DNA of 5,237 nt from Chitinophagales bacterium (GTDB lineage Bacteria > Bacteroidota > Bacteroidia > Chitinophagales > Saprospiraceae): contig JAAFHO010000424.1 of assembly GCA_013297575.1 (NCBI GenBank), positions 1 through 5,237 on the forward strand. Reading direction: 5' to 3'. Below are positions 1 through 5,237 of this stretch, one piece after another. The notes beneath the pieces were generated by a model. It was not told the DNA's origin. It searched no databases and worked only from the letters and a program-made list of their open reading frames with translations. Made by a program: the position numbers and the translations under genes. The stretch's first letter is position 1. Each line of letters starts with the position of its first letter.

Positions 1-327
1 ATCGCTCAATAAACTATCGCTGAGTGTGATACCTCGCCCAAGCAGACTAGAGCCAATGCCTAAAGCGCATTCGGCAATTACCCACCACCAAACACCTTGT
101 TCGGTAATGATTTCCATTGTTTTCGCCGTATTTGCAGTAGTAGTAACGGCTAATACCACACCATCAATGATTTCTTTGCCAATATACAACATTAGTAAAG
201 GAATTACAGATTGTATTAGCCGCAAAACAATATGCCACAAGGTAAGCGTGGCGCTAACATCCCATATCATGCCAAAAAAGCGGGGGAGATTACCCAGTGA
301 ATTAAGTTGTTCTTTTATAGATGACAT
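1..327 (-). CDS. ABC transporter, fused permease/ATP-binding protein (N-terminal part, cut by window edge)
   Basis: Only the first 109 codons are present, reading leftwards from an ATG at 327-325 and open to base 1. The visible part resembles the start of the transmembrane domain of an exporter-type ABC half-transporter. A short cytoplasmic N-terminus contains LPRFFGMIWD at residues 14-23. A hydrophobic helix follows at about residues 28-50 (rich in L, I, V, ending PLLMLYIGKEIID), then a loop at 60-77 and the start of a second hydrophobic segment (VWWWVIAECALGIG, 79-92). In this family the missing part would hold the remaining helices and the nucleotide-binding domain with Walker A, signature and Walker B motifs; none can be checked here. 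Substrate unknown. It lies 121 bases downstream of the radical SAM gene on the same strand. I found no perfect TAnnTTTG box before it, so read-through from upstream is possible. The family call rests on remembered similarity to Bacteroidota ABC transporters. Confidence 0.72.
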   Translation of the reverse strand, partial: MSSIKEQLNSLGNLPRFFGMIWDVSATLTLWHIVLRLIQSVIPLLMLYIGKEIIDGVVLAVTTTANTAKTMEIITEQGVWWWVIAECALGIGSSLLGRGITLSDSLLSD

Positions 328-448
328 TAGTTGATTTACAAGTTATTAGGTCTTAGGTAATTTTGTGGTTTAGTTTGAGTGGTCAAAAGAGGTTGGGGGA
401 CTGTAAAAGAGTCCAATTTATTTGCAAATATCCCAAAATATATAAAAA
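328..448. other. Intergenic region between radical SAM gene and ABC transporter gene
   Basis: This 121-base gap has no reading frame worth calling. It holds a perfect 12-bp palindrome (TATTTGCAAATA, 419-430) and a weak hairpin (GGACT 398-402 with AGTCC 410-414, 7-base loop) lacking a clear T-tract on the minus-strand side. A near-match to the -7 element, GATATTTG (432-425, minus strand), has one mismatch to TAnnTTTG and would start transcription about 90 bases ahead of the ABC transporter gene. Neither promoter nor terminator is secure. Confidence 0.4.
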
Positions 449-1471
449 CTACTTATAAGGAGAGCAGCCTTCCGTACAATTGGTACAAATATCAATTTGA
501 TCCCGACCAACTAAAATAGATTTTCTAAACGCGTGGTATGCACTACCTTTCCATAAGTCACGAAAAGTCGTTTTCCGTAAATCGCCCAAACGATGTTCGG
601 CATCCTTGTCGAAACAGCAAGGTACTACCATCCCATCCCAAGTAATAACGCAAGCATGCCAAAGTTTCCAACAATGATTAGCCAATGCGTTTTTCACCGA
701 CCATGTGCCATCTTTATTTTCGCGGTAGCGGGCGTATTTTTGTTGCGTAGGAATTAAAGGATTTCCTTGTTCGTAATCATATACTTGAGCGGATTTGAGT
801 TTTACCTCATCTATCCCAATTTCTTTTGCCAATCGGAAAATTTCGGGAATTTGGTGTTCATTCGGGCGTACCACCAGGAATTGAAAAATGATATGCGGGT
901 GATTGCTATTCATTTGTTTTTTCCATTTTACGATGTTGCGCGCACCTTGTAAAACATGCTCCAATTGCCCGCCGATACGGTATTGCTCATACGTTTCTTG
1001 GGTGGTGCCATCTACACTAATCACCAGTCGATCAAGGCCACTTTCTATCGTTTTGCGTGCGTTTTCGTCGTTGAGAAAATGCCCATTGGTACTCGTTATG
1101 GTGTAAATACCCTTGTCATGGGCGTATTTTACCATTTCCAAAAATTTTGGATTGATATAAGGCTCGCCTTGAAAATAGAAGATAAGGCACATTAGTTGGC
1201 GGTGCAATTCATCTATCGTTTTCCGAAAAAAATCTTCTTTCAAATTGCCCGTATCGCGCGTAAACGACCTCAAACCCGATGGGCATTCGGGGCAACGCAA
1301 GTTACAGGCTGTAGTCGGTTCAATACTAACAGTGATGGGCATTCCCCATTGCACAGGGCGTTTGAGCCACCGTGTAATATAGTATGAAGAAAAGACCAAA
1401 CCAGCATTAACCAAACGGGTAATGGTGAGTTTGGAAGCAAATCTAAGGCTGTCTTTTATATTAATTTGCAT
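449..1471 (-). CDS. Radical SAM protein with C-terminal SPASM domain
   Basis: A 340-residue iron-sulfur enzyme of the radical SAM superfamily. The core motif CNLRCPEC gives Cys56, Cys60 and Cys63 (CX3CX2C), which would hold the 4Fe-4S cluster that cleaves S-adenosylmethionine. FYFQGEPYINP fits the SAM-binding GE motif. The C-terminal third looks like a SPASM domain: Cys267, Cys274, the CC pair 285/286 within VVPCCFDKD, then Cys329, Cys332 and Cys336 near the end, enough for auxiliary clusters. Length and layout fit uncharacterised Bacteroidota SPASM proteins; the substrate is unknown, and no small precursor-peptide gene is obvious nearby. The frame stays open to an ATG at 1546, which would add 25 residues and overlap the upstream gene by 37 bases. 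I prefer the ATG at 1471 because a -7 box (TACCTTTG, 1490-1483) lies just before it and the extra residues look unlike the family. It sits 38 bases after the CoA-binding gene and may also be reached by read-through. Confidence 0.9.
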   Translation of the reverse strand: MQINIKDSLRFASKLTITRLVNAGLVFSSYYITRWLKRPVQWGMPITVSIEPTTACNLRCPECPSGLRSFTRDTGNLKEDFFRKTIDELHRQLMCLIFYFQGEPYINPKFLEMVKYAHDKGIYTITSTNGHFLNDENARKTIESGLDRLVISVDGTTQETYEQYRIGGQLEHVLQGARNIVKWKKQMNSNHPHIIFQFLVVRPNEHQIPEIFRLAKEIGIDEVKLKSAQVYDYEQGNPLIPTQQKYARYRENKDGTWSVKNALANHCWKLWHACVITWDGMVVPCCFDKDAEHRLGDLRKTTFRDLWKGSAYHAFRKSILVGRDQIDICTNCTEGCSPYK

Positions 1472-1482
1472 CGGATTGGGTA

Positions 1483-1490
1483 CAAAGGTA
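1483..1490 (-). promoter_or_regulatory. -7 promoter element for the radical SAM gene
   Basis: Minus-strand TACCTTTG matches the Bacteroidota -7 consensus TAnnTTTG exactly. It lies in the 38-base gap after the CoA-binding gene, 11 bases before the chosen ATG at 1471, so the leader would be only a few bases long. No TTTG or TTG -33 element is seen at the usual distance. It is inside the longer version of the reading frame (start 1546), which argues against that start. Confidence 0.55.
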
Positions 1491-1509
1491 GTAGTTTTCG
1501 CAAGGAAAT

Positions 1510-1875
1510 CTAATAGTTTCCGATGGAGAGCATGACTAAGGTGCAACCTTCTACGGTTTCAATACCTCTTTCTTCGGCCAATTGTTCCAATGCTGGGTTC
1601 TCCGCACCGGGGTTAAAAATGATACGTTTGGGTTTCAACGAAAGTATATAATCTTGTAATTCCGCTTGGCGTTGGGCATTCATATACATTGTAATCGTAT
1701 CAATATCATCGGGGTGTGGCAAATCAGTTTCAATACTAACATCGGCAATAGTGCCAGATTTATTACCATAAGCCACTACAGTATGACCATGTTGGCGCAG
1801 CCTATTTACCGCAAGCCAAGAATAGCGTTCGTTGTTGGGGGATGCACCAATAACAAGTGTTTTCTTTTTTTCCAT
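1510..1875 (-). CDS. CoA-binding domain protein (small Rossmann-fold protein, YccU-like)
   Basis: A 121-residue protein consisting of one CoA_binding_2-type Rossmann domain. The N-terminal strand and nucleotide-binding turn are clear: KTLVIGASPNNERYSWLA (residues 5-22), with G10-A11-S12 at the turn, followed by a helix and a second strand (HTVVAYGNK). Near the C-terminus, NPGAEN (88-93), a following acidic helix, and GIETVEGCTLVML (104-116, Cys111) match the conserved end of this family. Such proteins bind coenzyme A in vitro or by structure, but their cellular role is not established; no catalytic residues are evident. The length is normal for a stand-alone member. The ATG at 1875 is the only sensible start, because the Rossmann strand begins five residues later. 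It is first in a leftward group with the radical SAM gene and has a good promoter at 1966-1934. A 9+9 bp inverted repeat lies five bases ahead of its ATG. Confidence 0.88.
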   Translation of the reverse strand: MEKKKTLVIGASPNNERYSWLAVNRLRQHGHTVVAYGNKSGTIADVSIETDLPHPDDIDTITMYMNAQRQAELQDYILSLKPKRIIFNPGAENPALEQLAEERGIETVEGCTLVMLSIGNY

Positions 1876-1880
1876 GATGA

Positions 1881-1909
1881 TTTAACAAAGATGTCTCTGT
1901 TTTGTTAAA
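1881..1909. repeat. Perfect 9+9 bp inverted repeat (operator-like or leader hairpin)
   Basis: TTTAACAAA (1881-1889) and TTTGTTAAA (1901-1909) are exact reverse complements separated by 11 bases. On the minus strand the repeat lies between the predicted transcription start (about 1927) and the ATG at 1875, ending five bases before the ATG, so as RNA it could fold over the translation start region. On the plus strand its right arm contains the only TTTG near the -33 position of the gene at 1984. Either a transcription-factor site or an RNA hairpin would fit; the sequence does not decide. Confidence 0.6.
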
Positions 1910-1919
1910 ATATGAAGGT

Positions 1920-1927
1920 TATCTTTG
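1920..1927 (+). promoter_or_regulatory. -7 promoter element for the gene at 1984
   Basis: TATCTTTG matches TAnnTTTG exactly, with predicted transcription start near 1934 and a leader of about 50 bases. The nearest upstream TTTG (1901-1904) is 15 bases away, shorter than the usual 19-21, so the -33 element is doubtful. This promoter probably serves both the 1984 gene and bshA, since no second box is seen before bshA. Confidence 0.5.
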
Positions 1928-1933
1928 TGTCCT

Positions 1934-1966
1934 CAAATATAGGTTTATATTAAGTACACGAGCAAA
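1934..1966 (-). promoter_or_regulatory. Bacteroidota-type promoter for the CoA-binding gene
   Basis: On the minus strand a TTTG -33 element (1966-1963) is followed after 21 bases by TATATTTG (1941-1934), an exact match to TAnnTTTG. Spacing is within the known 19-21 range. Predicted transcription start is near 1927, giving a leader of about 50 bases that contains the inverted repeat at 1881-1909. The -7 box is only 6 bases from the oppositely directed box at 1920-1927. Confidence 0.6.
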
Positions 1967-1983
1967 AGGTAAATATTAAAATT

Positions 1984-2334
1984 ATGGAAGACTGGGAACT
2001 GGATTTTGAATTTCTTCGGGTGCAGCATATTGTAAAGGATGCTATGCGGCAGGATGGACTTCCTGATCTAAATACAGTATTATTCTTGATAGGTATGCAG
2101 GAATTAGGGCGCTGGCAAAAGAAATTTTCTAAAGAAGAAAAACAGGATTTGATGCATATTGCGGTGTGTAGGCTACTATCATACGAAGAATACTATGAAT
2201 TTGAAGGCCGCGATGCCGATGGGTGGCCACATTGGCGGCAAGTACGCGAATTAAACAAAAATAATCTCGGTCAACAAGAGCGTTTACTAAAAACTTTATC
2301 CGTTCGGTATTTTAAAGAATATGAGCAGGAATAA
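1984..2334 (+). CDS. Conserved-looking protein of unknown function, upstream of bshA
   Basis: A 116-residue soluble protein with no signal peptide or membrane segment. It is rich in charged and aromatic residues and looks mostly helical: EDWELDFEFLRVQHIVKDAM at the start, a hydrophobic stretch LNTVLFLIGMQELGRW (residues 29-44), a basic-acidic helix KKFSKEEKQDLMHIAVCRLL, then YYEFEGRDADGWPHWRQV and a charged helix to the end. Codon use and composition resemble the neighbours, and the pattern of conserved-type residues (G, W, P, H around DGWPHW) suggests a real gene. I have a general memory of similar short Bacteroidota proteins annotated only as hypothetical, but no named domain. It ends 47 bases before bshA with no promoter or terminator between, so the two are probably co-transcribed; a link to bacillithiol is only inference from position. 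No Shine-Dalgarno sequence precedes the ATG, as is usual in this phylum. Confidence 0.8.
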   Translation: MEDWELDFEFLRVQHIVKDAMRQDGLPDLNTVLFLIGMQELGRWQKKFSKEEKQDLMHIAVCRLLSYEEYYEFEGRDADGWPHWRQVRELNKNNLGQQERLLKTLSVRYFKEYEQE

Positions 2335-2381
2335 CAGGATTGGTTTCGTTTTTCGACAGGTTTAGTAAAAAATAAAAAATA

Positions 2382-3524
2382 ATGAAGATAGGAATCGTTT
2401 GTTACCCCACTTATGGAGGTTCTGGTGTAGTAGCCACGGAGTTGGGTTTGGGATTGGCGCGAAAAGGCCACGAAGTACATTTTATAACCTATCGTAGGCC
2501 GGTACGGTTATCTGTATTTTCGCCCAATGTATTTTACCACGAAGTAGATGGGGAAGACTATCCATTATTTGAATTTCCGCCCTACGATACAGCCTTGGCA
2601 TCTAAAATAGTCGATGTAGTGCAATACCAAAACCTTGATCTCTTGCACGTACATTATGCTATTCCGCATGCGACAGTTGCTTATATGGCCAAGAAAATTC
2701 TGCTCACCAAAGGGCGGTATATTCCTGTGGTCACCACGCTTCATGGTACAGATATAACACTAGTGGGTAATAATCGCGCATTTTCGCCGGTCGTGGAGTT
2801 TAGTATCAATAAAAGCGATGGCGTAACGGCGGTTTCTCAAAACCTAAAAGAGGAAACCATGCGTACGTTCCATATTGAACGGGATATTCAGGTAATTTAT
2901 AATTTTATTGATTTTCATCGCTTTAAGAAGACCAATAAAGAGCATTTTAAAAAGATTATTGCACCCGACGGAGAAAGGATTTTAGTCCACATGTCTAATT
3001 TTAGAAAGGTAAAACGCGTAGAAGATGCCATTCTTATTTTTCAAAAAGTACATGCTCAAATCCCTTCCCGCTTGCTGATGATTGGCGACGGCCCCGAACG
3101 CCAAAATGCCGAACAGCTTTCTAGAGCATTAGGGCTCGGCGACGAAATTCGCTTTTTAGGCAAACAAGATGCAGTAGAAGAACTATTGGCCATTTGTGAT
3201 CTCTTCCTGATGCCATCGGAAACAGAAAGTTTTGGTCTGGCGGCTTTGGAGGCGATGGCCTGCGAAATTCCGGTTATTTCCTCCAATGGCGGTGGTTTGC
3301 CTGAAGTAAATATTCATGGTGTTACAGGTTTTTTAAGTGATCCAGGTAATGTAGATGAAATGGCGGCTTATGCGATACAACTCCTTGAAAACGAAGAAAT
3401 GTTGCAACAATTCCGCGCTAATGCCCTAGAACAGGCCAAAAGATTTGATTTGGACACTATTCTACCAGATTATGAACGTTATTACGAAACGGTAATCGCT
3501 CGGAGTGTTAATAAGGTAGAGTAA
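2382..3524 (+). CDS. bshA: N-acetyl-alpha-D-glucosaminyl L-malate synthase BshA (bacillithiol biosynthesis)
   Basis: A 380-residue cytoplasmic GT4-family retaining glycosyltransferase, close in length to Bacillus BshA (about 377). Known BshA enzymes join GlcNAc from UDP-GlcNAc to L-malate, the first step of bacillithiol synthesis; BshB then deacetylates and BshC adds cysteine. Visible marks are the N-terminal YPTYGGSGVVATELG (8-22) with the glycine-rich loop typical of BshA, LHVHYAIPHA (88-97), TTLHGTDITLVG (118-129), the start of the second Rossmann domain at about ILVHMSNFRKVKR, the GDGPE turn, and the nucleotide-sugar EX7E motif at Glu282 and Glu290 (ETESFGLAALEAMA), followed by GGGLPEV. 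The ATG at 2382 puts the first beta strand (KIGIVCY) right at the start, as in homologues. bshB and bshC are not in the window, which is common because these genes are often scattered. Other GT4 enzymes share the general motifs, but the N-terminal region and HYAIPHA stretch make BshA much the best match. Confidence 0.95.
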   Translation: MKIGIVCYPTYGGSGVVATELGLGLARKGHEVHFITYRRPVRLSVFSPNVFYHEVDGEDYPLFEFPPYDTALASKIVDVVQYQNLDLLHVHYAIPHATVAYMAKKILLTKGRYIPVVTTLHGTDITLVGNNRAFSPVVEFSINKSDGVTAVSQNLKEETMRTFHIERDIQVIYNFIDFHRFKKTNKEHFKKIIAPDGERILVHMSNFRKVKRVEDAILIFQKVHAQIPSRLLMIGDGPERQNAEQLSRALGLGDEIRFLGKQDAVEELLAICDLFLMPSETESFGLAALEAMACEIPVISSNGGGLPEVNIHGVTGFLSDPGNVDEMAAYAIQLLENEEMLQQFRANALEQAKRFDLDTILPDYERYYETVIARSVNKVE

Positions 3525-3595
3525 AGCAATGCTTGCCTTTTGTTATTGTATAGCAAAACCGGAATAATCAAAGCGCGTAAGCATGCCCATTACCT

Positions 3596-3603
3596 TACTT
3601 TTG
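3596..3603 (+). promoter_or_regulatory. -7 promoter element for the exported protein gene
   Basis: TACTTTTG matches TAnnTTTG exactly and lies 18 bases before the ATG at 3622. No -33 TTTG is seen at the normal distance. The box falls inside the longer open frame that starts at 3583, which supports the downstream start. Confidence 0.5.
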
Positions 3604-3621
3604 CAAAAAAATTTTAAACAC

Positions 3622-4071
3622 ATGCACAAATTACTCCTTTCCGCCTCCTTTTTGTTACTTTTCACCATAATCGCGGCTGCCCAAAGTGAAAAAAGTGAAA
3701 AAGTCTATTGGTACACATTTACGAGTATCGAACTTGATGGCGTTTGGAAACCGAATGAAGAGCCGCCTTTTCCTATTTTCTCCGATGCGGTAAAAAAATT
3801 GGAAGGTAAACTGATCACTATTGATGGATATACTATTCCACTTGATCCTTCGGGCAATCAAGTCGTACTTTCGGCCAATCCATTTTCTGCCTGTTTTTTC
3901 TGTGGCAAAGCGAGTCCGGCTTCTATTATGAATATTTTGTTCGATAAACCTCAAAAAGGATTAAAAACCGACGACTATATTACCGTTACTGGTCGGTTAC
4001 AACTCAATAGTACCGACACTTCCCAACCGTATTATACCCTAGAACATGCTACTTTTGAAAAAAAGAAGTAA
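3622..4071 (+). CDS. Small exported protein of unknown function (DUF3299-like)
   Basis: A 149-residue protein with a clear Sec signal peptide: Lys3, a hydrophobic core at residues 4-17 (LLLSASFLLLFTII) and a likely cleavage after AAA at 18-20, so the mature protein would be periplasmic or surface-exposed. There is no lipobox cysteine. The mature part looks like a small beta-rich domain: LEGKLITIDGYTIPLD (60-75), FSACFFCGKASPASI (88-102) and DDYITVTGRLQLN (117-129), ending YYTLEHATFEKKK. The GYxxPL and central Cys/Pro pattern recall DUF3299-type exported proteins, and the strand order suggests an OB-like fold; both are tentative. Cys91 and Cys94 form a CxxC that could bind metal or form a disulfide. 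An in-frame ATG at 3583 would add 13 residues before the signal peptide, but the -7 box at 3596-3603 lies within that extension, so 3622 is preferred. The gap of 97 bases after bshA and the separate box suggest its own transcript. Confidence 0.82.
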   Translation: MHKLLLSASFLLLFTIIAAAQSEKSEKVYWYTFTSIELDGVWKPNEEPPFPIFSDAVKKLEGKLITIDGYTIPLDPSGNQVVLSANPFSACFFCGKASPASIMNILFDKPQKGLKTDDYITVTGRLQLNSTDTSQPYYTLEHATFEKKK

Positions 4072-4126
4072 TGTAAAGATAACCTAAACCTAACATTCCC
4101 TTAAAATAGCCCTTATTTGTTCGCGT

Positions 4127-4134
4127 TACCTTTG
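4127..4134 (+). promoter_or_regulatory. -7 promoter element for the phosphoesterase gene
   Basis: TACCTTTG matches TAnnTTTG exactly, 33 bases before the ATG at 4168; predicted start of transcription is near 4141. No -33 TTTG is found at the usual spacing (a TTTG at 4116-4119 is only 7 bases away). The same 8 bases occur before the radical SAM gene. Confidence 0.52.
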
Positions 4135-4167
4135 CAGAATATTTCAGTACCTGCTATAAGTAACATC

Positions 4168-5031
4168 ATGAAACGCGAATTAGATATTGTAATTCTTTCG
4201 GACATACATTTGGGTACCTATGGGTGCCATGCCAAGGAATTACTAAATTATTTGAAAGATATTCAGCCTAAGATATTGGTGCTGAATGGTGATATTTTTG
4301 ATATTTGGTATTTCAAAAAAAGTTTTTTCCCACCGGAGCACGTTGATGTTATCCGCAAAATATTAAAAATGTCGGCGCAAGGTGTTAAAGTGTATTACCT
4401 CACCGGAAACCATGATGATGCCCTTCGACGTTTTGGGGAGGTCAATTTTGGGCAAGTACAACTTCGGGATAAGTTGCTATTTAATATTGCAGGCAAATCA
4501 TATTGGATATTTCACGGTGATGTTTTTGATGCAAGCATTGGCAGAGCGCGCTGGTTGGCACGTCTTGGCGGAAAGGGGTATGATATGTTGATCCGAATCA
4601 ATAGGACTATAAATCATACGCGCGCATTTTTTGGATTTAAACCCGTTTCTTTTTCTGCAAAAGTAAAACAAACAGTAAAGGGAGCAGTCAAACACATCAG
4701 CGATTTTGAACAAATTGCAATTGATCTTGCCTTTGAAAAAGGTTACGATTATGTAGTGTGCGGCCATATCCATGTTCCCCAAATACGTACAATTACTGGT
4801 GAAAATGGTCAGACTGTTACCTATATGAACTCGGGTGATTGGGTAGAAAACCTTACTTCTTTAGAACTTTCAGGCGGACAATGGTCGATTTACAAACATG
4901 ATCCCAATGATTATGCTATCGTAAACCCATTATTAAAAGTAGCAACACCCAAAGATAAATTTTTGTCACTGCACCGTGCCGATGTTATTCCAGAGCATCC
5001 CGCAGCGGCTGTTGCATTTGATGCACTTTAA
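4168..5031 (+). CDS. LpxH-like metallophosphoesterase (possible UDP-2,3-diacylglucosamine diphosphatase)
   Basis: A 287-residue calcineurin-like phosphoesterase with a complete two-metal site: DIHLG (Asp12, His14), GDIFD (Asp42, Asp45), GNHD (Asn81, His82), HGD (His116) and GHIH (His200, His202). The HGDVFD and NSGDWVENLT segments fit the UDP-2,3-diacylglucosamine diphosphatase family (COG2908), which in lipid A synthesis splits UDP-diacylglucosamine into lipid X and UMP at the inner membrane. The protein is longer than E. coli LpxH (about 240) because of a basic helical insert at roughly residues 122-180 and a C-terminal tail, and Bacteroidota carry several paralogues, so the true substrate is open. 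The frame can be extended to a TTG at 4117, but this would run through the promoter box at 4127-4134 and adds residues unlike the family; the ATG at 4168 places the first metal-binding strand (LDIVILSDIH) as expected. It is followed after 26 bases by a DUF3419 gene on the same strand, probably in one transcript, which points to a lipid-related role. Confidence 0.88.
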   Translation: MKRELDIVILSDIHLGTYGCHAKELLNYLKDIQPKILVLNGDIFDIWYFKKSFFPPEHVDVIRKILKMSAQGVKVYYLTGNHDDALRRFGEVNFGQVQLRDKLLFNIAGKSYWIFHGDVFDASIGRARWLARLGGKGYDMLIRINRTINHTRAFFGFKPVSFSAKVKQTVKGAVKHISDFEQIAIDLAFEKGYDYVVCGHIHVPQIRTITGENGQTVTYMNSGDWVENLTSLELSGGQWSIYKHDPNDYAIVNPLLKVATPKDKFLSLHRADVIPEHPAAAVAFDAL

Positions 5032-5057
5032 GGCACGTTATAAAATTAAAAATAAAT

Positions 5058-5237
5058 ATGCGGATATCAACAATAGCACATCAATTGAGAGAACAGGTTT
5101 TCCATCAGGTGCATCATGGCAATTTAGTGTATAATACCTGTTGGGAAGATCCCCGTTGCGATCGTGCTTTATTACAATTGAATGAAGATAGTAAAGTCGT
5201 TATGATTACGAGTGCTGGTTGTAATGCATTGGACTAT
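5058..5237 (+). CDS. DUF3419 / BtaA-family protein (N-terminal part, cut by window edge)
   Basis: The first 60 codons are present, open to the right edge. The segments NLVYNTCWEDPRCDRALL (22-39) and VVMITSAGCNALDY (47-60) are the recognisable start of the DUF3419 family, which includes BtaA, the S-adenosylmethionine:diacylglycerol 3-amino-3-carboxypropyl transferase of betaine-lipid (DGTS) synthesis. The second segment is the beginning of the Rossmann-like SAM-binding fold. In characterised systems a methyltransferase (BtaB) completes the headgroup; whether one follows here is outside the window. Full-length members are several hundred residues, so most of the protein is missing. It begins 26 bases after the phosphoesterase with no promoter box between, suggesting co-transcription. 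The start ATG follows an A-rich stretch without Shine-Dalgarno sequence. Family membership is fairly sure; enzymatic identity as BtaA is inference. Confidence 0.8.
   Translation, partial: MRISTIAHQLREQVFHQVHHGNLVYNTCWEDPRCDRALLQLNEDSKVVMITSAGCNALDY

Noticed and set aside
26..334. Plus-strand open frame of 102 codons
   Set aside because: It is the antisense of the ABC transporter N-terminus, whose minus-strand translation has recognisable transmembrane and LPRFF-type features; the plus translation has no family resemblance.
398..414. GGACT/AGTCC hairpin as terminator of the radical SAM gene
   Set aside because: The stem has only five pairs with a seven-base loop, and on the minus strand it is followed by C-rich sequence rather than a T-tract.
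767..1387. Several short plus-strand frames inside the radical SAM gene
   Set aside because: They are opposite a gene with a full set of catalytic and SPASM motifs, overlap one another in different frames and show no domain-like pattern.
2271..2480. Minus-strand frame of 69 codons across the start of bshA
   Set aside because: It overlaps the end of the 1984 gene and the well-supported N-terminus of bshA; the composition (S, Y, R rich) is typical of an antisense shadow.
3538..3558. Hairpin after bshA (TTTTGTTAT, loop TGT, ATAGCAAAA) as a terminator
   Set aside because: The stem is nearly all A-T with one G-T pair, has no G+C core and is not followed by a T-run, so intrinsic termination is unlikely to be supported by it.
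1..5237. A new defence, mobile or biosynthetic system
   Set aside because: There are no transposase, integrase, toxin-antitoxin, nuclease, CRISPR or phage genes and no direct repeats bounding a segment; most genes fit known or housekeeping-like families and composition looks even throughout.

Overview
The window looks like chromosomal DNA from a member of the Bacteroidota, most likely an environmental Chitinophagales/Sphingobacteriales-type lineage. The evidence is moderate A+T content, no clear Shine-Dalgarno sequences before the genes, repeated TAnnTTTG boxes (the Bacteroidota -7 promoter element) just upstream of gene starts, and proteins whose closest remembered relatives are Bacteroidota ones: a SPASM-type radical SAM protein, BshA, an LpxH-like phosphoesterase and a DUF3419 protein. 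The exact taxon cannot be read from the sequence.

Left part, minus strand (1-1875): transcription runs leftwards from a divergent control region near 1880-1970. First comes a small CoA-binding (Rossmann) protein (1510-1875), then a radical SAM/SPASM protein (449-1471) with its own -7 box, then a 121-base gap, then the N-terminal 109 codons of an ABC transporter with fused permease and ATPase, cut by the left edge (1-327).

Right part, plus strand (1984-5237): a 116-residue conserved-looking protein of unknown function (1984-2334) lies 47 bases ahead of bshA (2382-3524), which encodes the glycosyltransferase for the first step of bacillithiol synthesis. A small exported protein of unknown function follows (3622-4071). 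Next is an LpxH-like metallophosphoesterase (4168-5031) and, 26 bases later, the first 60 codons of a DUF3419/BtaA-family protein cut by the right edge (5058-5237).

Most of this is housekeeping or cell-envelope content: thiol redox buffer, lipid metabolism, export. No tRNA, rRNA, insertion sequence, CRISPR array or phage gene is visible, and I see no new multi-gene system. The most interesting items are a 9+9 bp inverted repeat embedded in tightly packed divergent promoters at 1881-1966, the unnamed gene ahead of bshA, the pairing of an LpxH-like enzyme with a possible betaine-lipid enzyme, and three genes whose longest reading frame would start upstream of, or inside, their own promoter box.
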